A stretch of DNA of 64,000 nucleotides from Opisthocomus hoazin (lineage: Eukaryota; Chordata; Aves; Opisthocomiformes; Opisthocomidae), in assembly GCF_030867145.1 (NCBI RefSeq), contig NC_134415.1, positions 13,742,417 through 13,806,416 of the forward strand. Direction: 5' to 3'. The first letter of the stretch is position 1. Each line of letters opens with the position of its first letter. Under the pieces are notes generated by a model that was not told where the DNA came from, did not search any database, and was given only the letters and a program-made list of their open reading frames with translations. A program made the translations under genes and the position numbers. This document shows, piece by piece, positions 11,991-40,692 of the stretch.

Positions 11991-14900
11991 TCATCTTCAT
12001 TCCTAGTGATAGGAATGCTGCTCCAGCTAGAGAAAAAAAGAGGCCTGGTACTCACTGTCATTTCTGTCTGTTGGAGGATTTGGTGTTGTTACTCCCTTAA
12101 CTTGTTCCAGCTGTGATTGCATAGGATCACTGCGCTTGTAGGTAAGTGCAGCAAGCTTTGGGGGCTTTGAGGGGCATGTACCATTACTTAGGCTTAAGGT
12201 TCTTGTGAAAAACTGCATTGTCCTAATATGAAAGGAGTTACAGCGCCTTCTACAATACAAATAACTAGTGTAATATGAGGCTTTTTTGCAGCTTTACCTA
12301 TTGAGTAATGGCTCTTGAGTTCATGCTGTTCTGCATTCCCTTCACCCAGGTAATAACCACACGCACCTTTGGGAGGGCTCTGACAAGCCAGTGACAACCT
12401 CTCGTGGGTGGCAGACTGATTCCCGCCCCCCCCAATCCTGACTGAGATGTGACAAATCCTATTCAAGCGGAGAACCTGTGCAGCAATTCTGCTGATTTGT
12501 GTAGATACTAGATTAGTTGAAAGTCCCTCAGTTGATTTCTGTCCCCTGCTGCCACCACCCAACAGGGACAGAGACGCTGTCCAGGGCAAGTTCTGCAGCA
12601 TGAAGCCTGTCTCTGAATTCTGAAGTGACTATTGATGCTGTGTGTATCCAGATCCTACAGACTGGGATACTTAATGATTGGCACTGTTGAAACTGAGAGT
12701 GGAAGAGATGCCAGTCCTGGTCTTTTCACTTGTATTTTTTGATTTCTGGGTATTTTATCAAATAGCTAGACATTTTCCTACCTACTTGTTCTCCTCTGCC
12801 TTAGCAGTAGTGAGAACCCCCCTTGCACCATGTCTTTGCTTTACTGACTGCTTCAGGTTCTTGTGCTTTGGGGAGCTGAGCTTCTTGGACTCACATGGCT
12901 ACTGGGCTGATGCAGGTTCTCCCTCGACCAGTTATTTTTTAAATGAATGATGGATCATATAAATTGCTGAAATAATGACCCTCCCCTCTCTTAAGTAAAC
13001 CCTTTCCAGGGCTCACGTCCAGTTAAGAGATGGCCCTCTTTTCCTGTACCACAAAAAAATGAACAACCAAACCAAAAAAAGAAAGGCGGGGGGGGGGGGG
13101 GAGAGAGAAAGAAAAAGCAAGCTTTATGTTTTAGTCACGTTTTGAGAGCCATTGAATCATATTACACCAGCCTGTGTCTCATTTATTTGAGCTGAGTCAA
13201 CATAAGAGAACTGCATGCTCAGGAAGTGAGAAGTTGGTGACAGAGTTGACATGCCAGAGATTTCATGTGCTATATGGTTAAACTATGGTTTCAACTAGCT
13301 CTAGCAGATTTTTTAAAAATTAGGCTTTTCCCAGGTATAACAACCCTCTGATCCCACATTTCATAATGAAGCCTATTTTAAGTTAACTTTCAAATTCTTG
13401 AAGAAGCAGAGTAGCAGCACACAGTGCAAATGTGTACTGCATTTCTCAGAGGCCCTGCAAAGTACGAAGTGCTGCCAGAGTTCACCTGTAAAAACAGAAT
13501 TAGCCACACACTCATGTTTAGTATTTTGTATATAGCCATTTTGTTACCTTTTTTTCACCAATTAGAAGGGTGCAGTAGGTGCCTGATGTTGCTCAGAGTA
13601 TTCAAACTTCAGAAGATGTAATTTAGTAGTTTAGCATGTCTCATGGGCCGTAGTAGAGGAAAATATGATAGCAGAGAGTTCAAATAGCTTTGATGTAGTT
13701 ACATAGATATACAGTAATATCTGAAAATAAACACATCTGTCCACTTTTTAGAATTTTCATTGTGTTCTATTTCAGAAGTTGCATGCAAAATATTTCTCAC
13801 AAACATTAAAGTGATGGGAAAACATAAAATGCTTTTGTTTAATCTTGAGCAAAAAAAAACAGACTGACTTTTATTTTCAGGCTGTCCTGTAGTAGTAAAA
13901 TCTTACAAATTTGCGTTGCTGTAAATACATATTTCTACTGCAACTTCAAAATATGAATGTAAACATTGTCTTAGGTTCAGACATGTTTGCTTTAGGAAAA
14001 TGGTAAACTACAGGCCAAATCTGACATGTCTACAACTCCATAGCTTATTTCCTTTTCAAATCTTTTTGCCCAGCATAGAACTTTCTAATGGAAGAAGTTT
14101 GGAGCAGTAAAATAGTGACTTGTTTTTTCTCAGTTCATCCTCTACCAGCTTGATTTTATTTATTTTTATTTTCTTCAAATGCTCTCATCTTTTTCTCACC
14201 AGTGGAAACCATAACTCTGTAGGTAGCTTTTGAATACTGTTCTTCTGGCTTCTCCTACTGATTTCACTCCAGATTTTGCTAGAGTGTAATACTAAATTTA
14301 TTGAATAATTCCAGTGAAGACTGTCAAAGCACAGGGTTGTTAAACTGGTAAGGATCTTCTTCTGATACAGGCTGTGGCTTGTCCTTACTTTTTGGTGCTT
14401 AAACTGTCTTCTTGCTTCTGACTCTCATTTTACTTTTGATAGATAGCACTTTGCCTTTAAAGTTATATTTCTAAAGTGATCACTTTCCTAGTATGGTTAC
14501 TTCTGATGTAATCTATATTAAAAACAGCAGGTTGGGTTTTTTTCATTATTTTGGTCAAATTGTGAATGGTTCTCACATGAATAAATGGTGAGTGCTGGGG
14601 CGTTGCTCCCACACACCACCTATTCTTCTGTTCATATCTTCTGTGTTGCAGTCAAAGCACGATACCCCACGTGCCTCCCTCTTAGCGTCACTCCGCACCA
14701 CCCCTCTCCATCAAAAAGTACCCAGCAAACAACAGGGAGAAAACTGAACTCGGGTAGTTCCTCTGTTTCCTGGTGGCCTGCTGTCTGTGGACAAGAGCCC
14801 TTGCAGCTCTCCTTGTAGGGGAAGGAGGAGAGGGAGCAGAGAGGGTTAAAAAACCCTTCTGTGTGTCAGGAGTTCTAGCAACTCATTTCAGGATGAGGCA

Positions 14901-14998
14901 GTTTAGTTCAGCTCAAAGTCAGTCGAGAGGCGTTCCCTCCTGGGATCTGAATACGTGACATGAAACAGTAATAACAATCGGGAAAAATTCCGTGGTGT
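11991..14998. other. Intergenic or overlapping 3'UTR sequence between SLC30A6 and QPCT
   Basis: About 3 kb with no supported gene. It includes a run of about 14 G at 13088-13101, a C-run at 12427-12434, and T-rich tracts near 14150-14172 that read as AATAAA on the - strand and could end longer QPCT transcripts. Confidence 0.5.
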
Positions 14999-15004
14999 TT
15001 TATT
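14999..15004 (-). terminator. QPCT: Candidate poly(A) signal for QPCT
   Basis: AATAAA on the - strand (TTTATT on +), about 230 bases after the QPCT stop codon. It is the nearest canonical hexamer. Further copies occur near 14155-14160. Confidence 0.4.
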
Positions 15005-15233
15005 CAGAGGTAAGACATGGAAAGATACAATTCTTTCCAGGCTGAAACTAATTCTTATTTAATGTTGTCTTATTTGGCTACATGGAACGTTGGGCCAGGA
15101 ACAGCTGAATCAATAATCAGTCTAGCAAGAGCTGTCATTAACACTTTAGCACCCTCCAATGCAATTAAATAGCAAATGTAAAGGTGGGCAAACAGCATTT
15201 AAAATGGAGTATGATCTGTTGCCATTTTGTCTG

Positions 15234-31055
<15,822 letters not shown>

Positions 31056-31739
31056 CCCTTCCCTCCGCCTTTCCGAGGCCCGGGGGGGGATGGGGGAGAG
31101 CCGGGGTCGGCGGAGGAGGGATGGAGGGATGGAGGCCTCTGCCGAAGCGGGCGCTGGCTGCGGCAGCCGCGGCTCCGCCAGCCCCTGGCTGCTCCTCTCC
31201 CCTCCGAAAGGAGCCTCGGCCCTGGCACCACGTCAGCAGCGCCCGCGGTCCGCCCGCGGCCGAGCCCGGGCCCGCCGCCCCCTCCCCCCGCGCCTCTCCT
31301 CCCCCGGGGCCGCTGCGTTGCAGGAGGAGCGCGGCGGGGCTCGTCACCGTCACCGTGAGGAAAAAACCCGCGGTTCGCCCCCGAGAGCCCGGTGCGTGTT
31401 CCCAGGGCTGCGCCGCGGCACGGATCGAGCCCCCGCGGCCGGGCGCTGGGGCCGGGCGCTGAGCGGGCCCGCACCGGCGCTGCTGGCTGGCGGGGCAGCC
31501 CGGGACCGGGGTCCCAAGGGGTCTGGAAAGGCGAGGACCCGCAGGTTCGTGGAGCGGTTTGATTTATTGCCTCATAAGCTCTCATCATCATCTTTTTTTT
31601 TGCCTGAACGGACAATACTTGCTAAAATGACAATCCTGTCTTCAGGCATTTTAATTTCTGTCATTATACTATTAAGTACCAATGAAGCAAAATTTGTGAT
31701 GAGGTGATATTTTGCAGCACACCGATTAAAATGGTTAAA

Positions 31740-32523
31740 CCAAAGATACAAGGCCAACAAGGCCGAGTGCTGGGTCCAGCACTTGGGTCACAACCACCCC
31801 ATGCAACGCCACAGGCTTAGGGAGGAGTGGCTGGAAAGCTGCCCAGCAGAAAAGGACCTGGGGGTGCTGGTCAACAGCTGGCTGAACATGAGCCAGCAGT
31901 GTGCCGAGGTGGCCAAGAAGGCCAAGGGCATCCTGGTTTGGATCAGGAACAGTGTGGCCAGCAGGAGCAGGGAGGTGATCGTGCCCCTGTACTTGGCACT
32001 GGTGAGGCCACACCTGGAGTACTGTGTGCAGTTTTGGGCCCCTCACTACAAGGACACTGAGGTGCTGGAGCACAGCCAGAGAAGGGCAATGAGGCTGGTG
32101 AGGGGTCTGGAGAACAAGTCTTATGAGGAGCAGCTGAGGGAGCTGGGGCTGTTTAGTCTGGAGAAAAGGAGGCTGAGGGGAGACCTTGTTGCTCTCTACA
32201 GCTACCTGAAAAGAGGTTGTGGTGAGATGGGTGTTGGTCTCTTCTCCCAAGTAACTAGCAATAGGATGAGAAGCAATGGCCTCAAGTTGCATCAGGGGAG
32301 CTTTAGATGGGATATTAGGAAAAATTTCTTTCCTGGAAGAGTGGTCAGGCATTGGAACAGGCTGCCCAGGGAAGTGGTGGAGTCCCCATCCCTGGAGGTG
32401 TTCAAAAAACGTGTAGATGTGGCACTTTGTGACATGGTTTAGCAGACATGGTGGTGTTGTGTTGACGGTTGGACTTGATGATCTTAGAGGTCTTTTCCAA
32501 CCTTAATGATTCTATGATTCTAT
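31740..32523 (+). mobile_element. CR1 LINE, 5'-truncated, long open reverse-transcriptase tail
   Basis: About 780 bases of CR1 3' end. A 219-codon open stretch (31783-32442) gives the CR1 ORF2 C-terminal region, with [32 protein letters not shown] and [19 protein letters not shown] short 3'UTR ends ATTCTATGATTCTAT, the octamer tail of CR1. It sits about 700 bases upstream of the QPCT start. The lack of stops suggests moderate age. Confidence 0.92.
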
Positions 32524-35500
32524 AAGCTTCTGAGCACACAAGCCCTTCTTCAGGTCATCTGACATCACCATCCTTGCTCTGTGGTGTTGTAGAAAACATC
32601 TGACTATTCTGCATCACAGGCATTCCATTTAAAGTCTCCAATTTTTACATCATTCTTAAAGTTCAGGCTTAATGCTAAAACAAATTGAAAGAAAAAAACC
32701 ACACATAAAAAGAAGAAAGAAAGAAGAGAGGGAGGGAGGGAGCAGGAGTAATCCTCTTGCTGGTCTTCAGCCTCGTACAGGAAAGCCGTGTGCTGGAAAC
32801 TACAGCTTTGCAAGTATTCAAAGTGCCTGCGAGGGTAATATTAGAGAAATGGAGAAATTTGTTGATTTGCAGATTCTTGACCCCAATTCCACAGATTTCC
32901 TAGAAAAGCTGGATTTCTGATGGTGACAGTTTTACTGCAGATTCAGCATTCTTCTAGCTGATACCAAGAATGTGGCTGTATCCAATTTTTTCATATATGG
33001 AGAAATGAAGAATTAATTAAATCAATGCCATTTTTTTCCCTCACAAAAGTCCACACGTGGTTTTGTTAGGAAATTGTTCCAAATGCAAAGCCAAGTCACT
33101 GGTGAATAGGGAGAAATGGGCAATCATTTGTTTCCCAAGAACAATCAGCATGGTGTACAGATTCTTAGGCAAAAGCCCTGCATGTCAGCAGAGATCAAGT
33201 CACGGGAAATTAGTCTAAATCCACCTACCAAGATGGCAGCGATCCCAACAGGACTACACAAAGGAACAAAAATCTGTTGCCCCTCCATCAGATTTCCTGC
33301 AGTTGACTATATAACCCAGATGCTGGACAAAATTTCTGGCTGATGTGCCAGGGTTCTCATGCAATCTAGCAGAAAAAAAACCCAAACAAACAAACCAATA
33401 GCTACAGGAGAAATTTGCCACGAATATAAGCTTGATTCAGGACTAGCTGACACAGTTTTCCCCTGAGGGATTGTGGTCCCACCGAGGGCTACAATTCTTT
33501 GAGAAATTATGAATTCGGCAAGCGTAAAGTCAGCTTAAGACAGTGTTGATCTCACTTATGTGGGAAACACAGATAAAAATGTGAGTGCTGGACCAGATGC
33601 GTAGAGAGATTGAACAGGACTTTTTAAAGGTGTTACTTTCAAGATTGGAGCGGAGCACTCCCCTCGCCCCACATAACCACCCCGGAAAGGTCTACGTCTC
33701 ATGACATAGAGAAGACTGGGGAACGGGGGGAAAAGCATCTATTGAAACGTAACAGAAGTCAGAGCGCTTCACAGCTGAAAAGAGAATTATGTAACTATTT
33801 TCAAAAGTAATACACAAAGTTAAAAAAATATTAATCAAAGATGATGGACATTTTGTTTTTCCAAGGATTTATAAAGGAAAAACATGTTGTTTAGTCCTAC
33901 TCCGCACTGCCAAATTGAAAAGATGTCAACAAATTGCTCAGTGGCCAGCTGTTCTATTTTATACATTTTAAATAGCTGGCTTACAACTCGAAAAATCACA
34001 CAGATGTAGCCAGATATCACCTACAGAGAAGAAAAAAAACCCCAGGTAGATTATTTGAAGACAAGCCTATGCTGTCTGTGACAATGTGATCCGTGCATCG
34101 TTCCTTTCGGGTGACCCGGCTGCTGTGACAGTGCCACCTACTGAAGTCCCGAAGGAAAGACGCCCGGCGCAGCTCTGCCAGAAGCTTCTCCTGGCGCTGG
34201 CACGGCAGCGGGTCGGCACAAACCGCCGCTCGGAACCTGGGGCTGCGGGCTCTGCCGTTGCCTTGGTCATCAGCGCCGGAGAAACGCGCTGTCGGGTGGT
34301 GCGGGCTTGATGCGCGCCTGGTTTCTCAAGGCGGGGGACTCCTGCACCTTCCACCGCTTCTTCAAACACGGTTTTGACGCTCGGCTCCTTCCCCTGGCAG
34401 GCCCGTGGTAGGGAGAGGCGAGCAAGTGGTTTGTTGTCTTGTGAATCCGCCTAATCTAAGGCAATCGTGTGCCTGAGCTACGTGTGATTTGCCAGCGGCG
34501 GGAAGCCAGCAGTCAGGGTACAGAGCCGGCGATTGCCAGTGCCTGGCAGCCTGGGCTGCTGCGTCTTCAGAAATCCACAGACAGCTCTCACGGGGCAGGG
34601 GGAAAGGGTGGTGGGGCCGATGTTCACAGAAGCACACGGGCTGCCCGGCGTCTGCGTGCGCTCTGTGGGCTTGAGCTGCTGTTCATTGCAGCCCGCTCCT
34701 CCTCCGCTGATCACTGCGGGGTTTGCAGCGGAGCCTTTGTGAGGCTCTTCAAGCACCTCGCTTGGTGATTCGGGTTTGAGAGATTCTGTTTCCGTGGGAT
34801 GACATATTCACAGACAAAGTTTACTAAATGAAATGCACAGGTGAACTCTAAACACTTATTTAGAGAAGTAACATGTTTATTTCAGAGTCGGTGCAATAGG
34901 ATTACATGATGTGAACGAGGCCGAGGCTACCCACCCGCCAGGCGCAAGGATTTGTGAGATCATTCTTTAAACTAGTGGGGGGTAAGTGAATTCCTAAAAG
35001 TCAATTCAGTATAATTAATAATCTAAATATGTATTTTGTTTTCAGTGGATTTATGCCAAGAGAAGTTTTGATTCCATGTTTTTTAAGCCTCTACTAAACT
35101 TTTCACTGCTTTGTTGGAGGTGGATTTTAGGACAAAGTTCAGCTGAGGGCTCAAACCGAGACGATGAGGTAATTCAGAGACATATCCACATTTCAGGATT
35201 TTATCCAAACCAAACCTGAACTCCTAACTCTTTTTCAGTTCTCTTACATGAGGGGAAGACAGGAGATCATGAACTGCAAAAAAAAAAAAAAGGGGGGGAG
35301 AAGAAAAGCACTTTGACATTTTGTCCACAGAGATATTAGTTCCTCTTTTTGCAAGCATTCCTTGCAGATCTTGCAAATCCTCAGCGGGGGCATTTGCTAT
35401 GCCAGATCAGTGTCAAGAGCAGTGAAAACTAACCATGGCAGCACATGCTTATAGAATTTCTCAAACGCACCAGTCAAGTCTCCCAGGACGTTGCCTGCTT

Positions 35501-37260
35501 TGTAACCCAGTTAGATGATATGAAAATATTCCAAACATCAGATTGGTGAATAGAAGTGAATATATTATGTTTCCATTTTCAGATACAGAATATCCAAATT
35601 CTAGCAGGATTAATTTCAAACTGGAAAATCTTGACCTGTTTTTAGAGTTATAAAACAGTTGTTCCAAAGGCAATTTGTCTACATAGACCTAGTGGCCCAT
35701 ATAGAATGAAAACCATCTTTCTTATGAAAGCAAATAAATATGGTGAAAAGTTACCCCTATTTCCTCGTGTCTTCTAGCTATAAGAGAGAGCAGTTTGTAA
35801 AGCAGCTGGCTTCAGCAGGGAAACCTCTGGGCTTGTTTTCACAAGCCAACCAGCTGAGGGAATGACACGGGCTCAGAAATGGGATGAAGAACTTTGATGA
35901 AATCCCCAGGAAATCACTAATTACGGTAGTCACAAAAACAACAAACCAGAAGGCCTGCCCGGTCAGCTGGTGCAGAGAGGGCCAGTGCTGTCATGACGCT
36001 GCGCTGTGCGGTCACACACAGCCAGTTGTGCGCACGCACAGAGGTGTCTGCTGCTCTGCAGGGAGATGCTGAAACGCAGAGCTGCTTTCCGACACGTTTT
36101 GCTCAGAGGTCTTTACAAACAGAACAGTTTTTGGATGCTTCAGGAGTATTTGTTTTGTGGAAGGGACCGCCGCACAAATATTAGAGCTGTTCATTTTGTT
36201 TTGGCCAATGCTGTTCTCTGTTCTGTAATAAATTGATTTTATCTAATCCATCTTCTAATTTATGAAAAAGCAGCTATTATGGCTTAGGGCAGCAAATTAA
36301 ATGGCACCGACCCTACTGGATGGTATAAAGCTGAGCTTCTTTACAAAGAAGTGTAATCGCTGCCCAGTGACTGTGGTAATATCTAATATCCATCTGGTAT
36401 CGTCCATAAGCAGCTATTTTTAGGGCTGTTACTCAGAATGTGAGGAGCTCGCTGCACTTCAGATACCCCAGAGTGTGTCTCCTTGCTATGCTAAACATCA
36501 AAAATCATGTTTATGGAGGCAAGCTCCATGTTTACAGTGGTGGCGTGTGGGAGTCCTGCTTTAGGGGAAAAAGGAAATGAGGATTGCTCAGTTATCTGGT
36601 GCGGAGCTTTGGCAAGAACATCCTCTATTCATGGAATAGCCTTTGTCAAAAAGTCCCCGGGTGTTTTTTTAGCATTCAAAGCCAGTTAAAAGCAGAATCA
36701 ACCACTAACTGCTACAGTTTTAGTTTAAAGTAGTTCCAGATTTTGACAAGAAGCTGTGGGCTAATTATTTATCAAATAAACTGGCTCCAGTCAGAACGCG
36801 GACCTGGTTCCACTCTGTATCAGCTGCACTCTGTAAAGGTTTGATGCAAAATAGGGTGAAGTAAGCGGAAGGACTCTGCTAAGCTTCAGTGGGTTTTGGG
36901 CCAGGCCTCGGGAGTACGAGACAAAGGAAACGAGAAACATACGTTACAGACAGCACTGTGAATGGCAGAGCACCGACCTGCTGCTCCTTCTGCGCCTCAC
37001 GGGGCTGAGGGCTAGAAGCCCTTGAATTTCTGTTGGCAGTTTGCCTTTTCCAAGTGTTTTTGGCCTGGTGTGTAATGTAAACTTCGGTAACTTCTTACGG
37101 TAGTGGGCGTTATTTGAAGACTCGTACACAGAAATTGAAGCCCAGTTCAAGAGGAAAGATTACGGGCTGTCTTCTAACAGGGAGCTTTTGGGCTGGAGGG
37201 AGGTAGCGAACGCAGTTTTGCCCCGTGACCAGTTTTATTGAGCACTTTCTCTGACTGCCT
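32524..37260. other. Intergenic region between the QPCT and PRKD3 promoters
   Basis: About 4.7 kb with no supported gene. A short purine-rich GAAA/GGGA tract is at 32700-32745 and an A/G-run at 35279-35299. A GC- and CpG-rich block at 34080-34760 stands out from AT-rich flanks and might be regulatory. Confidence 0.5.
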
Positions 37261-37269
37261 GTTTGCTCA

Positions 37270-38760
37270 GCACCTTGCCCGCAGAGATTTGCCGGTGGTG
37301 CAAGAGCGGCATCACCGACGCAGAGCAGGAAGCCGGGGCACTGGAACGGGGGGCTGAAGCGCAGCAGCAGAGAGGGACAGCCATGTCCGAAGGGGCCCGG
37401 ACATCTCCCGCGCGGCGCTGCAAGCCGAGGGCCACCGAGGAGCGCGGGGACCGGCAGGCACGCCGCTCGCAGCAGGCCCTTCGAGGGGCTGCCAGGTCAG
37501 AGCGGCGGCCGAGGAGGCCAGCGCGGTCCGGTGACACACTCGGCCAGGCACTTCCTGCGCGGAGACAGCGGGCCCGGGCCCCGGGGTGATCCCCGCGGGG
37601 CCAAGGTGAACGAAAAGCGGCGCAGATGGAGCGGAGGGCCGCGGCGGCCCCGGGAGCGGGAAGGCCCCGGGGCGCAGCCGGAGGTGCAGCGGGAAGGGCG
37701 GAGGAGCTGCCGAAACCCGAGGCAGGCGCACGACAGCGAGCTGGCCGGAGGCCCAAGGCTTGGCGCGGCTGGAGGCAGCGGGGGCCGGCGAGGCGAGGGC
37801 GGCGGCAGGGCGGCGGCTGCGAGCGGGAGCCGCGGAAGGCGCCGCCCCGCCCCGCCCCGCCGCGCCGCGCCCCGCTGGTCCCGTTAGCGGCTCGGGGCAG
37901 CCACCGCCACAGGCAACACAACTAACGGAAACTCTTTCGGGCGGGACTGCGCAGGCGCCGCCGCGCTCGCTGAGCCCCCCCGCTCGCGCGGGGCACGCCG
38001 GGATCTGTAGTTCGCTCGGGCGCGGAGCCCCGGGCCGGCGCCGGGCGGCCGGACTACAGCTCCCGGCAGTCCCCGCGCCGCAGCCCGTCCCGGGCGGCTG
38101 CGGTGTGTGCGGGGAGCCGCGGGGCTGCGCGGCGGCGGCGATGCGCGCGCGGCAGCTGCGGCCCGGGGGCAGCCGGCGTCTGGCGGGGCCGCAGGTGAGG
38201 GCGGCGGGGCGCGGGGCGACGCTGGAGCCGACGTGCGGGGGGGAGGGCGGGGGGCCGCGCCGGGGAAGGGCGGGGGCGGACTCGGAAAGTTCCTGCCGCG
38301 GCGGGAGAGGCGTCGCCGCCGCCGCCGCCCCCGGCAGGGGCCTTGCCCGTGGGGGGTGGGGGGCCCCGCTGCCCCCCGGGAGGGGGGGAAAGCGCTGTCG
38401 CGGCGGTGGCTCCGCCCTGGCGCGGGGGCGCCCCGGCGTGGGGGTGAGGGGCCGGGGCCACATCACCTCCGGGGAGCCGTGCCGGCGGGGGCGGGCCGCC
38501 CGGCAGGGGTTTAAACCTGGGAGGGACCTGGCACCTGCGGGCGGCTCCGGGGTCTGGCGGGGGCCGTGGTGTGAGGGGAGCGGGGCTGCGAACCCCTGTG
38601 GTGCTGGGCGGGGTCGGGGGTCGGGGTCTGCTCGAGCACTGCTCGGGTCGGGAGCGGCCCCCGGGGCGGGGGGGGGGTCGGGGGTGCTGCGGCCGGAGCG
38701 GGCTGGAAGGCGGGGTGCGGGGCGGGCGGGCTCCCCCCGTCGCCCTGGTGCCTCTCTGGT
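37270..38760 (+). promoter_or_regulatory. PRKD3: CpG-island promoter and probable non-coding first exon of PRKD3
   Basis: A 1.5-kb CpG island. Its core (37940-38070) has an NRF1-like CTGCGCAGGCGC at 37948-37959, GC boxes (CCCCGCCCCGCCCCGCC) near 37846-37862, and two ZNF143/THAP11-type ACTACA motifs in opposite directions at 37997-38011 and 38053-38069. A strong donor CAG/GTGAGG at 38194/38195 ends the probable first exon. The first exon holds an ATG at 38141 that gives only a short upstream frame. No TATA box is seen. Confidence 0.7.
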
Positions 38761-40692
38761 CTGTGAGGTGCAGGCTTTGGCTTATGTGTGTGTATATATA
38801 TATATATATATGTAAAGTAGAATTGTAAGATTGAATGTGGATTTCAGTATGCACTGATATTATTTGCTGTCCATACTCAGTTTATCCTGACTGCGAGGTG
38901 AGCAGTTTCTGTGGTTCTCCTTTCTTAGAAGGATCCGTTGTTTCCTACCAAGTAGCGAAAATAAACTTCATTAAGCCTTATATGCAGATATATTGGGTAT
39001 GAAAAGGCTTTGTAAATGCAAATGGATCATGCTTTTGGTAAATATAATTAACATTTGAATTAGGCAGCTGTAGGTGAGATTTCAACAGTGTGTTTCCACT
39101 GTTCAAATTAAACTTGCTTAGCAGACCCATTAATTCTCTCACATCATATGGCTTTTCCGTTTGCTATTACGTTGGTTAGGCATTATTGTTTTTTAATTCA
39201 GATTCACCCCTACGGCTTGGTGTCTGCTGTCTCTGCTGTCGGTAGGAAGTGAGGGAGAGAAAAGTAGTAGGTAGAAAATAGTAAGTCACCTCCAAGCAAA
39301 GCTGAAGGCACTGTGAAGCTGCTTTCTTGAGAAAGGTACTTAAACGTTACAGCTGCTGCCTTATTCCTCCTACTTGTGGCTTTCATCTGTGTCATGTTTA
39401 GCGTGTTCTTTAAGACAGAAGTTGTCCTTTCAGGTGTTGTTGGTAAATGTCCAGCAGCTCTTGAGTACTTGAAGACAACAGTTTGTAGATACATGTGCTG
39501 GAAATCCAGAAGGTGTCATTTTGTTCTCTATTCTGGAGCTGCTGTTAGGAATTTTTATCAGAGAACCAAGAGCTTATTTTCTTTCCAGTACTGCAATTCA
39601 TGTACCTCTCTTTCCTTATCTGTGTTTTAGAATGTGGTGGCAGTGGGGTTTTGAGTTACTACACTGTCAAATACCATGAGTGTGTAATTGATTAAATGGA
39701 CTGTTTTATCAGCCTTATTTCTAGTAAGGACAGTTTATATTGTGTGTGCTAAAATGTGGCATTTCTGTTCTAAAATTTTGTTTCATTTAATCCTAATAAT
39801 ACTATTTCTGAGATTTTTTTTTTTTTTTAATGTAAGGGAAGGAAGAAGTATGTGAGTTTATTGGTTTTTGGTGTCCTGTATGGATCTGTGCTTCTTGAAA
39901 AACTGTTAGCAATACATATTATCTATGTACTTCAACCACTTTTGCATTCATGGATATCTTTTTCTGTGGCAGAAGTTGCATGGGAAATCTGAAAATGATC
40001 CTTCTCAAGGATTTCAGTTGCTCATGAAATGCTTGAAATATCGAACCAGGTAGCACAGCGTCTTATAACAAGTATGTTGAGCCCATGCTCATGAAATGAT
40101 ATATTTGAAAAGGTTGTAACACACTGGCTTTTTTAATCAGACATGTGAGCATTAAATTATTTTTTTCCAAAGGAACTAGTGCTCAGTTGTATGCTACACA
40201 TATCTTCCTACAGTTAGAGTTCAAGCAAGATGTTCTTCAGTTGTTTTGAATAGGAGTATTAAAATGGTATCCTGAGTACATGCTACATAGAGGTCTTTTT
40301 GAGTTTTGACATTATAGCTTTTTGACATTTCAACACATTGAATGAATTTCCTTCCCTACCCCCCAGCTTCTCAGTATACACCTACAGAGCAGAGCTGTGG
40401 TCTATTCCCTCCCCCTTTTTTCTTTTCTTTTTCTTTTTTCTTCTTAACGGTTAAGTGCTTTGCTCCGAAAAGATACGGTAAAGTATGAGGCAGTGTTAGG
40501 TCTGATGTGCCTCGTGTCTCATACAGTGGGAAAACAGTGAAGTTCAAGTTGTAGGTACAAAATGTTACTAATGTAATGTATTAGAGTACAAGGAATTTGT
40601 GATCCTGCTGCTTCTAAGCAGAGTGGTTATGACATTGCTATGCAATTTTATGCATTTTATGTGAAATGACAACTTTATCTTTTCCCCTACAG
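38195..40692 (+). other. PRKD3 intron 1 (inferred)
   Basis: From the donor at 38195 to the strong acceptor TTTTCCCCTACAG ending at 40692. AT-rich beyond the island; no gene or repeat recognised except the TA microsatellite. Confidence 0.5.
38783..38812 (+). repeat. TG/TA microsatellite
   Basis: GTGTGTG followed by about nine TA units and ATGTA at the edge of the CpG island, in PRKD3 intron 1. Confidence 0.9.

Noticed and set aside
12194-12601. 135-codon - strand open frame between SLC30A6 and QPCT
   Set aside because: No recognised motif and no splice context; composition like the surrounding non-coding DNA.
31735-32352. 205-codon open frame opposite the CR1 at 31.7 kb
   Set aside because: It is the antisense shadow of the CR1 reverse-transcriptase frame.
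37312-38815. Open frames of 351 and 384 codons in the PRKD3 CpG island
   Set aside because: Pro/Arg/Ala/Gly-rich translations typical of CpG islands, with no similarity to known proteins; they overlap each other on opposite strands.
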